64,000 nucleotides of DNA from Endomychus coccineus (taxonomy: Eukaryota; Arthropoda; Insecta; Coleoptera; Endomychidae): contig OY294068.1 in the NCBI GenBank assembly GCA_958510875.1, forward strand, positions 179,459,411 to 179,523,410, written 5' to 3'. Numbering within the stretch: position 1 is the stretch's first letter; each line of letters opens with the position of its first letter. This document shows, piece after piece, positions 11,641 to 22,354 of this stretch. Under the pieces are notes generated by a model. It had not been told where the DNA came from. It searched no databases and worked only from the letters and a program-made list of their open reading frames with translations. The translations under genes were made by a program, and so were the position numbers.

Positions 11641-12840
11641 GTAAATTTTAAGGGTGCCTGAAACTCGTCACACAGAGCTTTCTTTGGTTCGGATGGGCGG
11701 ATTCTGATCATCATTGCGAAAGAAATTATTAGTGGACGCGGAAACACCCAAATAGTGTACGAAACTTATGGGTTTTCGAAACAACGATCTTCAACCAATG
11801 AAACTGTCTGGAGGTGCATCAAATGGCCTAAATTGAAGGTTTATGTGTATACCATTGGGGAATCGGGTAGTTTTGTTGTAACATCATCAAAAAAAATCAA
11901 CATAATCTCGAACCTGAAGAAAAAAATTGTTGGACAAGTTCTTAGTGTTGCCTGCATAAGAAAAGTGAAAAACCTACAGAGAGATCAACTAAAATATTGC
12001 CTAAAGAATTAGTTTCAAATGTTTTTCCCTCAGATTTTTCTTCAAAAACATTGACTTCCCGGAACTTAAAATGCATCAAATAAAATATGTACAATAGACG
12101 TCGCAAAACATTGCCAACTTTGCCTCGCTCAACAAAATGTCAAGAGAGGAAAATTTTGTTGTGGATAATGATTCCCGAAATGAAATTAAAATTTTTAGCT
12201 GCCAAGCAAATTTGAAATTTTTATGTAAGTCGAGTTTTATATACATGGATGGCACATTCTAATACCGTTTGGAAAAAATTAAGTTTATTTGTTCTCTTAA
12301 CAACTTAAGTTTCATTCCTGATGAAGTAGTGGTTGATTTTGAAATTGCCATTCGTAGTACAGTTCGTAAATACAATTACAATTATTGGCTGCCGCTTACA
12401 TCTTACCCAGTCTTGGTGGTGTAAAATACACTAGTTGAGGTTAAGTGGTGCTTATAAAAATAAAAATTGTGAAACTGGAAAGTGGCTTCGTGTTGTTTTG
12501 GCATGGTATTTTTGAATTCAAATCTAGTAAGCGTTTTTCTTCTTTGTAAGGTACTTGCGATGAAACCAAGTGATGGATAAGTTACCGGTTTTTGCTGATT
12601 ATTTGGTTAATTATTTTATATCCGAAGAAGCCACTTTTCCACCCCACATTTGGGCTGAAGCTTCTTCAACTCTAAATAAAACCACGAACGCTTGCGAGTT
12701 CTTTCACTCTTATTTGAATAACTCTTTTAATTTCAGTTTACCGAAAAATTTTTATTTCATGTTTTATCAAAATTTCAAACAGAAGTGTACATAAAATGTA
12801 ATAGTGTAGCTACTCCTTGTATGTGTGTTTTTCTTCCGAG
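11640..12840 (+). pseudogene. FLYWCH-type MULE transposase pseudogene
   Basis: A decayed Mutator-like transposase spread over several frames. A FLYWCH-like finger comes first (about 11755-11920: FSKQRSS, TVWRCIKWPK, VYTIGES). Linker sequence IVGQVLSVACIRKVKN and RRRKTLPTLPR follows. The MULE core then appears as FLCKSSFIYMDGTF, VVVDFEIAIRS and CRLHLTQSWWCK, in the right order but in different frames. The end (12570-12840) reads FPPHIWAEASSTLNKTTNAC, FFHSYLNN and QTEVYIKCNS. Stops and shifts abound, so it is dead. Terminal repeats were not identified. The 40664-41342 insertion is a second, different MULE relative. Confidence 0.7.
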
Positions 12841-13410
12841 TGTTATGTAAAATTTATGTATTATAAGTACATTATATTCTTGATCATATGTTACACATTT
12901 TCTTATTACACTAATTTAGTGAATAAAATAAAGTAAACATTTTTTTGTAAATGTAAAAATATTACTTGGACGCCTATGGTGACAAAATTTCTGCATCAAC
13001 AAGATTTTCATTGTATTTTAGAATTTTAAAATCAATAATTATCTTTGTGACGAATTTCGTAGTCTTAAAATCGAACGACAGAATGCCATGTGACGAATAT
13101 CGTACACGAATCTGTATGTTCACCTGCGCATTGGGACGAATTTGCGAATCCCTCTTATTGAGGAACATTGTTCAAATTAAGTGGTTGCACAAAGTTAGTT
13201 TGACGTCATTATTTTGATTCAACGAACAACGTATAGCATTATTCCCTTTCAAAATATTTTCCACGAATTGAATCGTCCATGAATATGGATACTACCTGTA
13301 TTATACGAATCGTGTGATTATGTCACCATTTTATATTTACTGTTTCAAATTAAAGCTCATGGTGAACTTGTGCATTTGCGAAGGACTAATGAACATTGTA
13401 CTACCTATAT
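12841..13410. other. Intronic DNA, no gene seen
   Basis: Overlapping open frames of 83 (+) and 64 (-) codons near 12966-13217 have no recognised family. Nothing supported. Confidence 0.4.
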
Positions 13411-13413
13411 TAA

Positions 13414-13588
13414 AATATTAAGGTGAACACGGTATCTTTGAGGGATCTTTCTGAGCCAGTCGTCAAAGTTCGCATTAACAGATGGAGAGATTTTAATGAA
13501 CGCGCCCCCCGTAGTGTCTCCATTAACATCGAGTCAAATCCCCCGGATTCGTACCCTAGCGCGGCTCCGATGCCAATGTTATATAATT
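13414..13588 (+). other. GC-richer open stretch upstream of dac exon, possible exon
   Basis: About 58 codons stay open in one frame (containing DLSEPVVKVRINRW and PPDSYPSAAPMPM). The stretch is clearly less AT-rich than its surroundings and lies 260 bases before a dac exon. A cut at CCAAT|GTTATA would end in phase 2, the phase needed by the next exon. Both this donor and any acceptor are weak, so a conserved non-coding element is an equal alternative. Confidence 0.3.
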
Positions 13589-13845
13589 AAAACAGATGTA
13601 TTTTTCTAATTGCAACCGCTTAGTTTTACGATTCACCTGCTAATATTCGAGACGAATAGAGAAATTTCCATTTTGGTAAAGATCAAATCGACAGTTTGCA
13701 TGTTTTAGTTCAAAATGTAATGCATTTATAATGAAGGTAAAATTGCAGTATCGTTCTCTTTATGGATATAATTGGTTGCGTTTGTTCATTGGATGTAAAT
13801 TACCAATTCATTTGTTTTGATAGCTAATTTACATTTTTGTTCTAG

Positions 13846-13922
13846 GTTACGAGAGGAGCGTTGTGAACCCGATCGACCGATGCCAATGGACCAAAAACCG
13901 AGAGAGTTGAGCCCTAGAAACG
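13846..13922 (+). CDS. dac: dachshund exon A (internal, 77 nt)
   Basis: An internal coding exon of the transcription cofactor Dachshund. The acceptor is TTTTGTTCTAG and the donor is ACG|GTTAGT. One base completes a split codon, then 25 codons read LREERCEPDRPMPMDQKP and RELSPRN, leaving one base for the next exon. That phase joins exactly to the exon at 21152 (G|GT = Gly), giving SPRNGSPNDHSPVLN across the junction. This Pro-rich linker lies between the two Dachshund boxes. Identification rests mainly on phase continuity with the exon at 29557, which is unmistakable. The upstream exon is not securely seen. Confidence 0.82.
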
Positions 13923-14994
13923 GTTAGTCCTGTGTAATATTTGTTTTATTTCCTCATTCATAAAGCTACATCCTTCGACACATTTGATTCATCACATTTT
14001 ATATATTGAATCATCACAACTCAGCAATTTTACTTGTATTAAGTTCATTTACAATCATGTCAACTATAAGGAACAATGCAGTTAATGTCAGGAAACAGTT
14101 ATTTCTCAAGAATCGAACTCACAAAGGTCACGTCGATAAGAACGATGACGCTGCTTTGATCATTATTGTCGGAGGCGGATATCCACCAGACAAACACACT
14201 TCGGCAGAGTTTCGTTTAAAATAATAAGGAATTATTTGTGGATTGAAACAAATTTCTGTTTGTTGAACCCCAATACAACACTACCAGTCAATAGAATACA
14301 AGTTGCTTCTTTTCAACGAAGCGAATATTTGAAAACAACATGTCTGACGAATTTTTTTTATTCTTCACTTTGGATTCTTCATTATCCATAACAGGCTAAA
14401 AACGAAACCGAGAAAAAGACCAAGACCGACAACCTGTAACTTCTTGTCTACAAAACCATAGCACCATGTTTCCACCAAGAGAACAGTGTTCCTTAAAACA
14501 GAACAAACTATAAAAATCGGTTAATCTTGCCTCCCCAAAACTGCACATTTTGCTGTTGCGAATAACACGGTCTGACAACAGCATTTCTCGGAATTGTTTT
14601 TCTTTTGTTGCAAGCAGCATGAGATTTGTTCCGGTTTTGCTTATCTGAAGATAATCCGCCTTAACAGCAGCCTCTGATTCAATCAAACTTCGCGATTTAT
14701 TGATCAAGTTTCATGGTCTTTGAAACCCGATTACGACACATTAAGAATTAATGTTTTTCTTATGCATTCCTTCAATGGCCTCTATTTTGGTTGTTTCAGC
14801 CAGTAATATTGAGTTTTCCCGGAGTGGTTGCGTTTCGTCCACATCAAGGGTTGAATGCTATACTAGTCGGAACAATTGAGTCACAACTACTTATGAACTT
14901 AAAAACTCTCTCAATATCTGGCATCTATTCTCAAACTTCTTGTAGGTAATTTCAACAGTTTTATCTTAAATTACTTTCATTTCGTTGGAAAGCT
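13923..14994. other. dac intron, first part; no gene
   Basis: This is the start of the 7.2-kb intron (13923-21151). A 103-codon minus-strand open frame at 14396-14707 and a 72-codon plus-strand frame at 14006-14224 have no recognised family. They may be parts of unrecognised transposons. Confidence 0.5.
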
Positions 14995-16290
14995 CCAAAA
15001 AAAGACATCCATAATTTCTCAACTATTACCCGCCAAAAACATTTCAATGGACGATGGCAAGTTTCACGAGCAGTCCTCGGGAGCTGCCATGAGTTCCCCA
15101 CTTATCATGGTCATAGCTAACATCTTCATGGAAACTTTTGAGGAAGATGATATTGACTCATCTGTTCTCAAGCCGAAATGTTGGCTTAGATATGTCGATG
15201 ACACTTTTGTTATTTGGCAACAAGGTCGCGAAAATCTTGTTCCTTTCATCAATCATTTAAATTCATTACATCCCAATATCCTTTTTACCATAGAAGTTGA
15301 ATCGGAAGGTTTACTAGCGTTCCTAGATGTATTAGTTAGTCAACAGACTGACGGTACTTTGGGACATTCTGTGTATCGAAAAATCACCCACGCCGATAGA
15401 TACCTCCATGGCCTTTCCCATTACCACTCTGCCGAAAAGCAATCTATCATAAGCTCCTTGGTCCACAGAGCGGTCAACTTATCGCAACCTCAATCCTTAA
15501 AATCTGAAGTGAAACATCTTTGATCTGTCATATTATCAAATAATTTCTCCCATTATTAACATTCAGAAAGCCATAAAGAAACACTTGAGTAACCTGAGCC
15601 ACAAACTTCCCCGCCTGCCTTATCCATTGCCTATCTTCCATACATTGAAAATATAACAGATCGAATTTCCAAAATCCTCAGAAAACATAATATTTCTATT
15701 CGGTTTTCCCTACTCCCAAAACTATCTCAGCTTTATAAACCGATCAAAGATCATCTTCCTCTCTTCATTTAGAAGTTGTTTATAGCATTCCCTGTTCTTG
15801 CGGTAAGGTCTATATTGGTGAAACAGGTCGTTCAGTAGCTACTTTTGTGAAAGATAATGAGCGCTGTTCAAGGCTTCGTTACACCAGTAGATCTGCACTT
15901 GCGGAACACAAGTTTGTCACTAATCATCAAATGCTTCTCGAAAATACTAAGATTCTAGCCCGAGCCTCAAACTTCTATCAGCGAAAAATTCTTGAAGTAA
16001 TAGATATCCTGAAACATCCGAATAATCTAAACCTTCACAATATTTGGAAACCCATCCTCGCAAATTCCCCTTCGCACATGATCACACAACGGCAGGGTCA
16101 GGTGCCAGAACGGAGTTAACCACCGGAATAAAGGCAGTGAAGGTTTTAGTTTTCCACAATAGATACCCCTACAGAACCAGGAATAATCAGTTTCAGTTCA
16201 AGCCTCAAGCCTGTCCTGAAGATGCCACCTGTAATAGGTGGCGAAACGTCGACATTTCGTAAATTAGCTATTCTCGGAAGTGTACCATTT
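14995..16290 (+). mobile_element. Penelope-like element, RT and GIY-YIG (family 2, copy A)
   Basis: A 5'-truncated PLE. The open frame at 15047-15523 is the RT palm and thumb: DGKFHEQSSGAAMSSPL, CWLRYVDDTFVIW with the catalytic YVDD, HPNILFTIEVESEGLLAFLD and VYRKITHADRYLHG. After frameshifts, 15775-16119 encodes a GIY-YIG endonuclease (IPCSCGKVYIGETGRS, SALAEHKFVTNH, NFYQRKILEVIDILKHPNN). The last coding stretch reads NNQFQFKPQACPEDATCNRW. A hammerhead-like fold sits at 16216-16262. The missing 5' half and the frameshifts show it is inactive. Family assignment (RT plus GIY-YIG) is secure. Confidence 0.9.
16216..16262 (+). ncRNA. Hammerhead-like ribozyme in PLE 3' end
   Basis: CTGAAGA (16216-16222), one unpaired T, a perfect 6-bp stem II GCCACC/GGTGGC (16224-16229 with 16237-16242), GAAA (16243-16246), then a 3-bp stem III formed by ACG (16246-16248) and CGT (16258-16260) with a 9-nt loop. 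The cleavage triplet would be GTA ending at 16261. No good stem I is apparent, so self-cleavage is uncertain. Confidence 0.55.
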
Positions 16291-16434
16291 TAGATATTGT
16301 AACACATTGATACATTTTTCTTATGTCTTTATCAAGAAACAATTTACCACTTATCAAGTGTGGCACTTCGGTATTGGAACTATAGTAACGTATTCAAGTT
16401 GTTATTGATAATTCTACTAAAGCAAAGTAATGGA

Positions 16435-17913
16435 GCAATCAGACAAAAGCAGATAAATCCATTGTTTCGAGTTATTAATTAAAAACGTTGCCTTACAATG
16501 GCGGACTATTTAGGTGGAAAATAATGGTCTCTTCCTTCAAAGCTTTATCATAATACATCAAAACTTCAATTACGTTTTTTTTTCTCACATACATAATGAG
16601 TTACTAAAAAATATAAAATGGATTTATCTTGTTTTGTTTGATCAAAATGGATATATCTGGTTTTACTTGACATAGAAAATAAAACTTGGCATTTTTGTTT
16701 TTCTTCAAACTATATTATTAACACAAACATTTTCTCAAAAGTTAAAGAAGCAATATGTTGTTTAAATGTGAAGACCAACATCATCTTCCCAACAATCACA
16801 AGTCTCCGTTTCACCTACATCAGGTTTTTCTGGGTTTTCCGTACCACCGCCAATGTCAGATAGTATTTTCTTATACCAACCCAAGCTTTCATCCTCCTCC
16901 CATGTAGTGCCAAACTGTTGTTCCATTAAATGGCGAATAGTTTTTTTCTTTTTGTCTTGAAGTACCCGACCTAATTCAAGTTCTTCCAAATCCGCAGGTT
17001 CCCTTTTTCCCCTTTTAACTATTTTTTGTGGTTTTTCAGTCAAAGAAATAAATATAAAATTTGTATGACATTGTACAACCACTTCAGGATTATTTTTTCT
17101 TCCTTTATTTTCTGAGGATTTTTGGATAAATATTCGTTTGTAGTCAGAAATTCCTTCAATTTTTTCAAAATTACTTTCCAAACCTTTGATATAGAGCTTC
17201 CAGTCAACCCCAAGTTGCTTAACATTACCAAACTTAGAGTATATCTCGACGTATTCCTCCTTTGTGATAAGAGTTGTATGTTTTCTTAGAGATTTCTCAA
17301 CTCGCCTGAAAGCCCTGTCAGCAGGCAAAAAACTGTGACCACGTACAGGGAAGGTCAACTGAATTTCTTAAAGTCCAGGGGGAGATTTTACTTTAAGCCA
17401 GTAACAGAGAGCATGAATGAGATGAGAATTTTTATTCTGTTTCATCAGTATCCATATTTAGCAGAAACAATAACTAATTGGTTCAGATAACACAGGGGTA
17501 ATGAGCTCGAAAATCTCACTTATTAACAATAACAATGGCACTAATGACAGTTTGTACCTCAAAGATCTAGGTTAGGTTTGGTTAGGCAATTTCTTTAAAT
17601 TTAACCACACTACTGCCATCTACCAATAGCTAGGTAAAGCTTAGAATGGCTTACAGATTATGGTTTACAGATTACTAGAGTGAATGAAAATGGATATATA
17701 TCCGGTTTTGCTGCAAAACTTGAAATAATAATTTATTTGGGATTCATCTGGTTTTGCTTGATTGCCTAGGTTTCGAGCGCCATTTTATATGGAATATATC
17801 TCATTTTGCTTGATTCTGATGTCACTGATGGATTTATCTGACCCCTATTACTATTATTCCATATTTCCTCCATTTTTCATAATAAATGGATTTATCTGCT
17901 TTTGTCTGATTGC
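16435..17913. mobile_element. DNA transposon with 29-bp TIRs and subterminal motif array
   Basis: Perfect 29-bp inverted ends at 16435-16463 and 17885-17913 (outer bases GCAATCAGACAAAAGCAGAT) enclose 1479 bp. The terminal motif recurs inside, degenerate, in the same orientation as the right end at 16618, 16647, 17690, 17739, 17788 and 17828, as expected of subterminal transposase-binding sites. The internal gene on the minus strand is a DUF7869-type fragment. No target duplication is evident. The superfamily is unknown to me. Confidence 0.8.
16762..17439 (-). pseudogene. DUF7869-type transposon protein, C-terminal part, broken
   Basis: The minus-strand frame from 17439 reads QNKNSHLIHALCYWLK, meets one stop (TAA, complement of 17368-17370), then continues open to 16762 for 200 codons: EIQLTFPVRGHSFLPADRAF, TLITKEEYVEIYSKFGNV, then Lys-rich and acidic C-terminal stretches ending in CWEDDVGLHI. 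The QNKN...FPVRGHSFLPAD order is the hallmark I associate with DUF7869 proteins, which are repeated in many insect genomes. The N-terminal half is absent. The frame lies centrally between the element's perfect inverted ends, so it is part of the transposon. Enzymatic function is unknown and I assign none. Confidence 0.65.
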
Positions 17914-18684
17914 TACAGTGTTCTCTCATTTAATCATAATGTTAAATTACCATAGTGGCCTCTACCATCGATTTTTTTATTTGATCAGTGTTCCATCGAT
18001 TTATATTTACTTAATCGTTGAAAGTTACGATTCGAATCGCCACGTAATGGAATTTCCACGCCTTCGTTATGAAAATATCCGAAATAGAACGGAGCAATTC
18101 ATCAATTTATCGGTTCAGTAATATAGAACTGAATAATTGAAGTGTACATTCGGTCAGTTAGCTGATAATAAATTTAGGGATTCATCTAGATTGATGTGTA
18201 CATCTAAAAGAGCCTGCAGTCCGATTTATTTGGCGACTTAGTTGGGGTATTCGTTTCAATTTCTGCATATGCGTATTTAATTGTGACCCTCCGGTAATTT
18301 ATTACAGTCGAGATTGGTTCGTGTAGTGGCCGAGCACCAAATCCGAATTTCACATTCATTAATTAAAACCAGATGTGATAGTTCACTTTTTATTTCCTTC
18401 AAATGATCAACATTTTCTCGTTAATTACAGTCCACTTCAAATTACATTTGCGGCAATCGTTCGTTCTACGTTGATTTGATTAACTGAATCTACTGTGGTC
18501 TAGTAAAAAAAATTTCATGCACATTTCTGTTGGCATTTTCTTCTTTACTCTTGAACATCTTCTTGACATTCGAGTAAATACTTCGGCTTTTTTTTTCTAT
18601 TTGACATCGTAGATTTAGTTTTCAGATGATGCTTCATTTGGCTCAGAATAAAACATTTTTCCCGAGTAGCTGATGGACACTATA
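17914..18684. other. Intron DNA; candidate conserved non-coding stretch
   Basis: No gene. About 17960-18480 is richer in mixed-base words, with repeated CATCGATTT and homeodomain-like TTAATTA/TAATTAC words. Comparison with other insects would be needed to call it an enhancer. Confidence 0.3.
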
Positions 18685-19949
18685 CGGGGACAAGGGAAAA
18701 ATCTCTGAAAAATGAAACAAGAAATTTGGTTAAAACAAATTTTATTTCTCGTTGTAGCCCGATACACTTCGTTCAACGTTTTTCCAATTTTTTGATCCAG
18801 ATAATACGATTTCGGCAATCCTTCAAATTAGGCGTTTGTATCAGCGATGATCTCATCGTTGGAGCCAAATCTCTTCCCACTGAGCCATTTCTTCAAGCTT
18901 AGAAATAGATAAAATCGCAGGGGGCCAAATCTGAGGAATATGGTGTATGACGAACCAGCTCGTGGCTCTAATCATACAATTTTGCCATTGCGACTGCGGA
19001 CTTGTGCGCCGGTACGTTATTTTGGTTGATGAGCACTTTATTTTTGCCAAATGCGACCGTTTTCGCTTCTAATCGGCGTCGAATCAATCCAACAAGTCTG
19101 CATAATATATGCCGGTGATCATTTTACACTTTTCGAAGTAATCGATATAGACGATACTGTGTGCTGTGTGCATCCCAAAAAACTGTCACCATGACTTTGT
19201 TGGTCGATAAACCTAGTTTGGCCTTTTTCGGCTTCGATTCGCCCGGACAAGTCCACTGCTTCGCCTGTTCTTTGGTCTCTAGTGTATTGTCATGGATCCA
19301 TATTTCGTCCACGGTTACGGAACGGTGCAAAAAGTTCTTCTGATCGCGCTTAAACATCCCCAAACACTCCTTTGAAGTTGTCACACGGTCGCGCTGGTTA
19401 TTAACAGAGGGAAAATGCAGCACCCATCTGGCAGATAGTTTTCTCATATTCACACTTTATGCAAAATGTTCAGTACCCGATCGGTTGAGATGCCCATTGC
19501 CTCAGCAATTTCGTCCACTTTAACTCGCCGATCGTTCAATATCATATCATGGATTTTATCGACGATTTCTGGCGTTGTAACCTCAATTGGACGACCAGAA
19601 GTTTCGACGTCCTTTGTGGTCAAACTACCACAACGAATATCACCACATGTGAATCTTTCCAATCGATGGTGAGTAGTCCCCATAATGTTCAACAAGCGAT
19701 GCTATGGTTTGTGTAATGTTTTTTCCACGCAAGAAATAATGTTTAATCAAGACGCGAAATCTATTTTTTCCACAAAAATCTTCAAGGCTGCTTCCTTTCG
19801 ATAGGTGTCAAAACAGAACTGAATGACAGATTTCAGTCTGAACATTTTAACGCGTTCTAGATAAAGATGATACATCACAGAGATCTTATGGGATTTTCGA
19901 TTGAGGCGCCATCTGTTTTATCTTTCAGGGACATATCGCCTTGTCTTCG
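18685..19949 (-). mobile_element. mariner copy 3, full length, inactive
   Basis: A 1265-bp element flanked by TA (18683-18684 and 19950-19951). The inverted ends are CGGGGACAAGG and, reverse-complemented, CGAAGACAAGG, continuing into CCTGAAAGATAAAACA. On the minus strand the transposase reads GRPIEVTTPEIVDKIHDMIL, KVDEIAEAMGISTDRVLNIL, then (after a shift) MRKLSARWVLHFPSVNNQRD, SVTVDEIWIHDNTLETKEQ and VMVTVFWDAHS. The second catalytic motif is NQNNVPAH instead of HQDN, so the Asp is lost; DLAPCDF is kept. Several stops and shifts make it dead. It is the best-preserved of the five mariner copies. Confidence 0.93.
18853..19695 (-). pseudogene. mariner transposase pseudogene
   Basis: The frames are split at about 19450 and 19130 and again downstream. 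The helix-turn-helix region, first catalytic Asp (TVDE) and third (DLAPCDF) remain recognisable; the second Asp is replaced by Asn. The usual family length is about 340 residues, and no intact frame exceeds 110 codons. Confidence 0.85.
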
Positions 19950-20017
19950 TAGTTAAAGGAGGTAATACCATCGATCGATGAACCAATATAGATAATATGA
20001 GTTCGTTATAAGTCAAC

Positions 20018-20729
20018 CAATGTCGAAATCATCCATAATTCGAAGCTGTCGTGATTTTTCAGATATAGACACGCTCAAATTGTTGTTCGTAACATTTGTG
20101 CGATCGCGGCTTGATTATGCATCTGTGATTTTGTTCCCTGGTTATGCCGTTCATAGAGATGCCCTGGAATCGGTTCAGCGCCGCTTTTTGAAATACCTGT
20201 GCTTCAGGATAGACGGTTTTTACCCTCTCAGGAGCATCTCTAATTCTTCCCTGTTAGTTAGATTCAATATATTATCCCTTTCTCGTAGAAATAATTATGT
20301 AGTGAATAATTGACTGCCCCATGCTGCTGGATAGAGTGAATTTCCTAGTTCCTCGGCTGAATTCGCGGTCTGTAAATACTTTCTACCTCCAAACTCGTCG
20401 TACTAACATTTAAATTATCTCCATTATTTTGCATGTGCCGTGCCTATAACACCAATGACACTCATACTACATATGATACTTTCAATTCTAGCCTAAAACA
20501 TATTGCTAGCCTACTGCAATGAAGCAATATTCATACTTTTCAGCTCTTTCTTTTTTCTTTTCCTCTTTGTACATTGCTGTTATGAATATTTTTAGCTTTT
20601 TGAGTTTGTCTCTTCTCGGACTTGAGTATAGTTGGGTTATTTAGATAATAATTGTTAGATTAATAATTTTATTATGCATTGTCCTGATCTTTAATTGGGT
20701 TCATACCTGTTGCTCAGTGTAATATTGAA

Positions 20730-20763
<34 letters not shown>
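20018..20763 (+). mobile_element. LINE fragment (RT C-terminal region) with (AAAT)n tail
   Basis: A 5'-truncated non-LTR retrotransposon lying just downstream of the mariner. The 97-codon frame (20020-20313) reads LKLLFVTFVRSRLDYASVIL and ALESVQRRFLKYLCFRIDGF, the standard region after the RT palm in jockey/CR1-like elements. About 420 bases of 3' region follow, ending in GAATAAATAAATAAATAA repeats (20731-20763). Only the 3' end is present, as expected of 5' truncation during retrotransposition. Confidence 0.75.
20731..20763 (+). repeat. (AAAT)n microsatellite tail
   Basis: About eight AAAT units terminate the LINE fragment; this is probably its original tail, expanded or retained. Confidence 0.8.
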
Positions 20764-20765
<2 letters not shown>

Positions 20766-21151
20766 CCATTCTAAGAGGCGCTAATATTCTAGTATTGGTC
20801 AACAAACTAATATCACTTAGAATCATAGGATCATCTTATGTTTATTCGGTACTCATTCATTTGTATTGAAATAGGTATTTAGAGAAACCATATAACATTA
20901 AACTTCGAACACATTGGAAAAAGTTTTGTAGTTAGGTAGTTGTTCTAGTGTTAGTCATCATGAACATGTTATTTGCATTATCCAAAACACGTATGGATCA
21001 TGTTATAATTCGATAATGATTTGTAGTAGCCCTCAAAAAGATAAAACTTAAATCGGAGATAGATGTAGATTGTATTGAATTCTGATCATAAGAATTCTTT
21101 CCTAATTGACATAAGGTTTAGTACCCAAGTTAATTCGAATTCCTATTCCAG
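20764..21151. other. dac intron, last part; no gene
   Basis: AT-rich intron leading to the acceptor TCCTATTCCAG at 21141-21151. Nothing else seen. Confidence 0.6.
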
Positions 21152-21355
21152 GTTCGCCTAACGATCATAGTCCTGTTTTAAATTTATCAAAGAGTGGAGG
21201 CGGCAGTGCCGGTTCCCTTGGTGATGGGGACCATTCGGGTAGTGAAGCAGATGGTGCAGATCTACCACCTTCTCCCAGATCACCCAGATCGGCTGTCGAA
21301 GACGAAGATGACGATAACATCTCGGATCCAGAAGACGACGACGAAAAAGATCAAG
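21152..21355 (+). CDS. dac: dachshund exon B (internal, 204 nt)
   Basis: Acceptor CTATTCCAG, donor CAAG|GTATGA. Two bases complete the Gly codon from exon A, 67 codons follow, and one base is left over. The protein begins SPNDHSPVLNLSKSGGGSAG and ends in an acidic run (EDEDDDNISDPEDDDEKDQ). It is a low-complexity linker between the two Dachshund boxes: Ser/Gly first, PPSPRSPRS in the middle, then a 20-residue Asp/Glu cluster. The phase joins perfectly to exon C (G|AT = Asp). Third-position and phase consistency strongly support coding. The minus-strand open frame over it is a shadow. Confidence 0.9.
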
Positions 21356-22240
21356 GTATGACATAATTGCTATATTTTAAGGACTTTAAGAATGAATTGA
21401 ACGTTATTTATTGTCGATGAGATGAGTCACAAATGTTAATATTACAAATATTAGTAGAGTTCAGGTGTAGTGTAGTAGCTTGAAAGATACATAATAGATA
21501 ATAATAATGGTTGAAGAAGAGAATATCGGAATACAAAAAATGAAGAATTTTTCCTTCCGTCATCATAATTATATGTGAATCTAGTTCCACAATGATTATT
21601 TTCGAGTCAAGATACAACGGTTGGGATATAATTGCGATCAGTAAAAACTTGTATCGAACCTACAGGATGAGAAACATAATTCTTTTATGAGCTATCACTG
21701 TTTTCATGATTTACATGTAGATATAACTAAAAATGTGAAGCGTCAGACCCAAGTGAAATTTCGCGAGAGACTAGTACATAATAATTATTTATTTCCTGTT
21801 TTTAGCCGTATTTTTAAATACCTACTCTTTCTAACGGTTTTTATTATGGGTCCATTCCATACTTATAACCCTGTAATATGAATTTATAAGCTTGTAACAA
21901 ATTAAAAATGCGGAACTTCTTACAATAACCTGTCTAGGAAAATTTTGAAAAGAAACTAGACTTGAATAGTTTGATACTTGAAGACTTCAACGGTTTTTAT
22001 CATTTCGGGAAGTCTAAAACAAATGTTCAATTTGGTTAGCTGCATCTCGTTGTATTTTCAAGTCACTGGCGACACTAGGTACAGATTTTAAAGAATTTTT
22101 GATAGGTACTCCCATTATTAGATATCATTAAGAACGCATTAAAGAAATGAGCTTATAAAGAAACACGATACAGAGATGTCAAGGCTCTTCAAATTAATGA
22201 TCCATAGAATACGCTACAATAGGAAAAACAATATTCTATA
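21356..22240. other. dac intron (first part of 8.2 kb); no gene
   Basis: Small open frames at 21408-21617 (-) and 21687-21881 (+) have no recognised family. Nothing supported before the palindromic element that follows. Confidence 0.5.
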
Positions 22241-22354
22241 ATTTACAGGGATTTTATTTCGAAGGTGATTCACCTATATACAAAGTGATACATTAATAAT
22301 TATACATACATTAAAATATGAAGATTTAACCTATAATAGTTAAATAAGATCTCC

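Noticed and set aside
14396..14707. 103-codon minus-strand frame upstream of the PLE
   Set aside because: No recognisable domain; it does not match PLE coding in either orientation. Left unassigned.
21158..21364. Minus-strand 68-codon frame over 21.2 kb
   Set aside because: Shadow of dac exon B; composition and phase support the plus strand.
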